This document shows positions 4,890-5,506 of a stretch of 5,506 nt of DNA, piece after piece. The notes beneath the pieces are model-generated. The model was not told the DNA's origin, made no database searches, and was given only the letters and a program-made list of their open reading frames with translations. The position numbers and the translations under genes were made by a program. Within the stretch, counting starts at the first letter, position 1. Every line of letters begins with the position of its first letter. This stretch comes from Sphingomonadaceae bacterium (GTDB taxonomy: Bacteria; Pseudomonadota; Alphaproteobacteria; Sphingomonadales; Sphingomonadaceae): NCBI GenBank assembly GCA_019454625.1, contig JACFNY010000154.1, positions 1 to 5,506 of the forward strand. The letters run 5' to 3'.

Positions 4890-5506
4890 ATGAAGGCTGC
4901 TATCGACGCCGCGCCCTATGGCGCCAGCGAGCGCGTGTCACCGCTCGTCCGCCGCGTGCTCGCGCGGAACCCCAGCCCCTTCACCTTCCTCGGCACCGGC
5001 ACGTATATCGTCGGAAACGGCAAGGTCGCGGTCATCGACCCCGGCCCCGACGAGGACGACCATCTGGAAGCGATCCTCGCCGCCACGAAGGGCGAGACGG
5101 TCAGCCATATCTTCGTCACCCACACGCACCGCGACCACAGCCCGCTCGCCGTGCGCCTGAAGGAAACCTCGGGCGCACGCGTGCTCGGCTGCGCGCCGCT
5201 CGCGCTCGATGACGACGGCCCCCGCACCGACGCCGCCTTCGACACGACCTACGCGCCCGACGCGGTGCTTTCGCACGGCGAGGTCGTCCCCGGCGGCGTA
5301 TGGGCGGACGGCGGCTGGACGATCGAGGCGGTGCACACGCCCGGCCACACCTCGAACCACCTCTGCTTCGCGCTCCACGAGGAGAAGGCGCTGTTCACCG
5401 GCGACCACGTGATGGGCTGGTCGACGAGCGTCGTGACCCCGCCGGACGGCGACATGCGCGACTACATGGCGAGCCTCAAGCTGCTGCAAGGCCGCGACGA
5501 CCGCAT
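4890..5506 (+). CDS. Metallo-beta-lactamase-fold hydrolase, LACTB2-like, C-terminus cut by window
   Basis: An open frame of 205 visible residues that runs off the right edge. The metal site is intact: THTHRDH (77-83) gives the HxHxDH motif, PGHTSNH (151-157) supplies H153, and TGDHVMGWST (170-179) supplies the bridging D172. FLGTGTYIVG (33-42) and VIDPGP (48-53) are the usual N-terminal strands. The TGDHVMGWST and DGDMRDYMASL (186-196) pattern resembles LACTB2-type proteins, which carry a small winged-helix domain after the hydrolase domain; that part would lie outside the window. LACTB2 in animals is an endoribonuclease, but bacterial members are mostly uncharacterised, so the substrate is open. 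Three in-frame ATGs (4875, 4884, 4890) compete; none has a good ribosome binding site. The 4890 start is preceded by GGGG at 9 bases, and 4875 abuts the hairpin, so 4890 is a tentative choice. Confidence 0.85.
   Translation, partial: MKAAIDAAPYGASERVSPLVRRVLARNPSPFTFLGTGTYIVGNGKVAVIDPGPDEDDHLEAILAATKGETVSHIFVTHTHRDHSPLAVRLKETSGARVLGCAPLALDDDGPRTDAAFDTTYAPDAVLSHGEVVPGGVWADGGWTIEAVHTPGHTSNHLCFALHEEKALFTGDHVMGWSTSVVTPPDGDMRDYMASLKLLQGRDDR

Overview
The window reads as a high-GC alphaproteobacterial chromosome, most likely a sphingomonad (Sphingomonadales). That guess rests on very GC-rich third codon positions, on a DUF1192 protein (an alphaproteobacterial family) divergent from a PIG3-type quinone oxidoreductase, and on the style of the acyl-CoA dehydrogenases and metallo-beta-lactamase protein. 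No rRNA or other taxonomic marker is present, so the placement is inference.

Layout. Positions 1-486 hold a HigB-HigA toxin-antitoxin module on the + strand; the toxin is cut by the window's left edge. A 54-base convergent gap (487-540) with a small hairpin follows. Positions 541-2161 hold two overlapping minus-strand genes, transcribed in the order NAD(P)H:quinone oxidoreductase then glutathione S-transferase, a plausible electrophile and quinone detoxification pair. A 76-base divergent gap (2162-2237) separates these from a 65-residue DUF1192 gene on the + strand. After another 76-base gap come two adjacent + strand acyl-CoA dehydrogenase genes (2512-3606 and 3619-4836), 12 bases apart. A perfect 9-bp hairpin (4851-4872) sits between them and a LACTB2-like metallo-beta-lactamase-fold hydrolase, which runs off the right edge.

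How the genes work together. The two dehydrogenases look like complementary halves of one enzyme. The first keeps the FAD-contacting arginine/glutamine motif and the Q-x-x-GG-x-G motif but has lost the flavin-facing middle-domain motif and any catalytic base. The second keeps the middle-domain motif and a candidate base glutamate but lacks the other two. This matches the alpha2-beta2 heterotetramers known from actinobacterial steroid side-chain oxidation; the substrate here cannot be read from the sequence. The higBA segment is visibly less GC-rich than the rest and may have been acquired.

No convincing undescribed system was found. No tRNA, rRNA, CRISPR array, insertion sequence or phage gene was seen. 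All gaps between genes are shorter than 100 bases.
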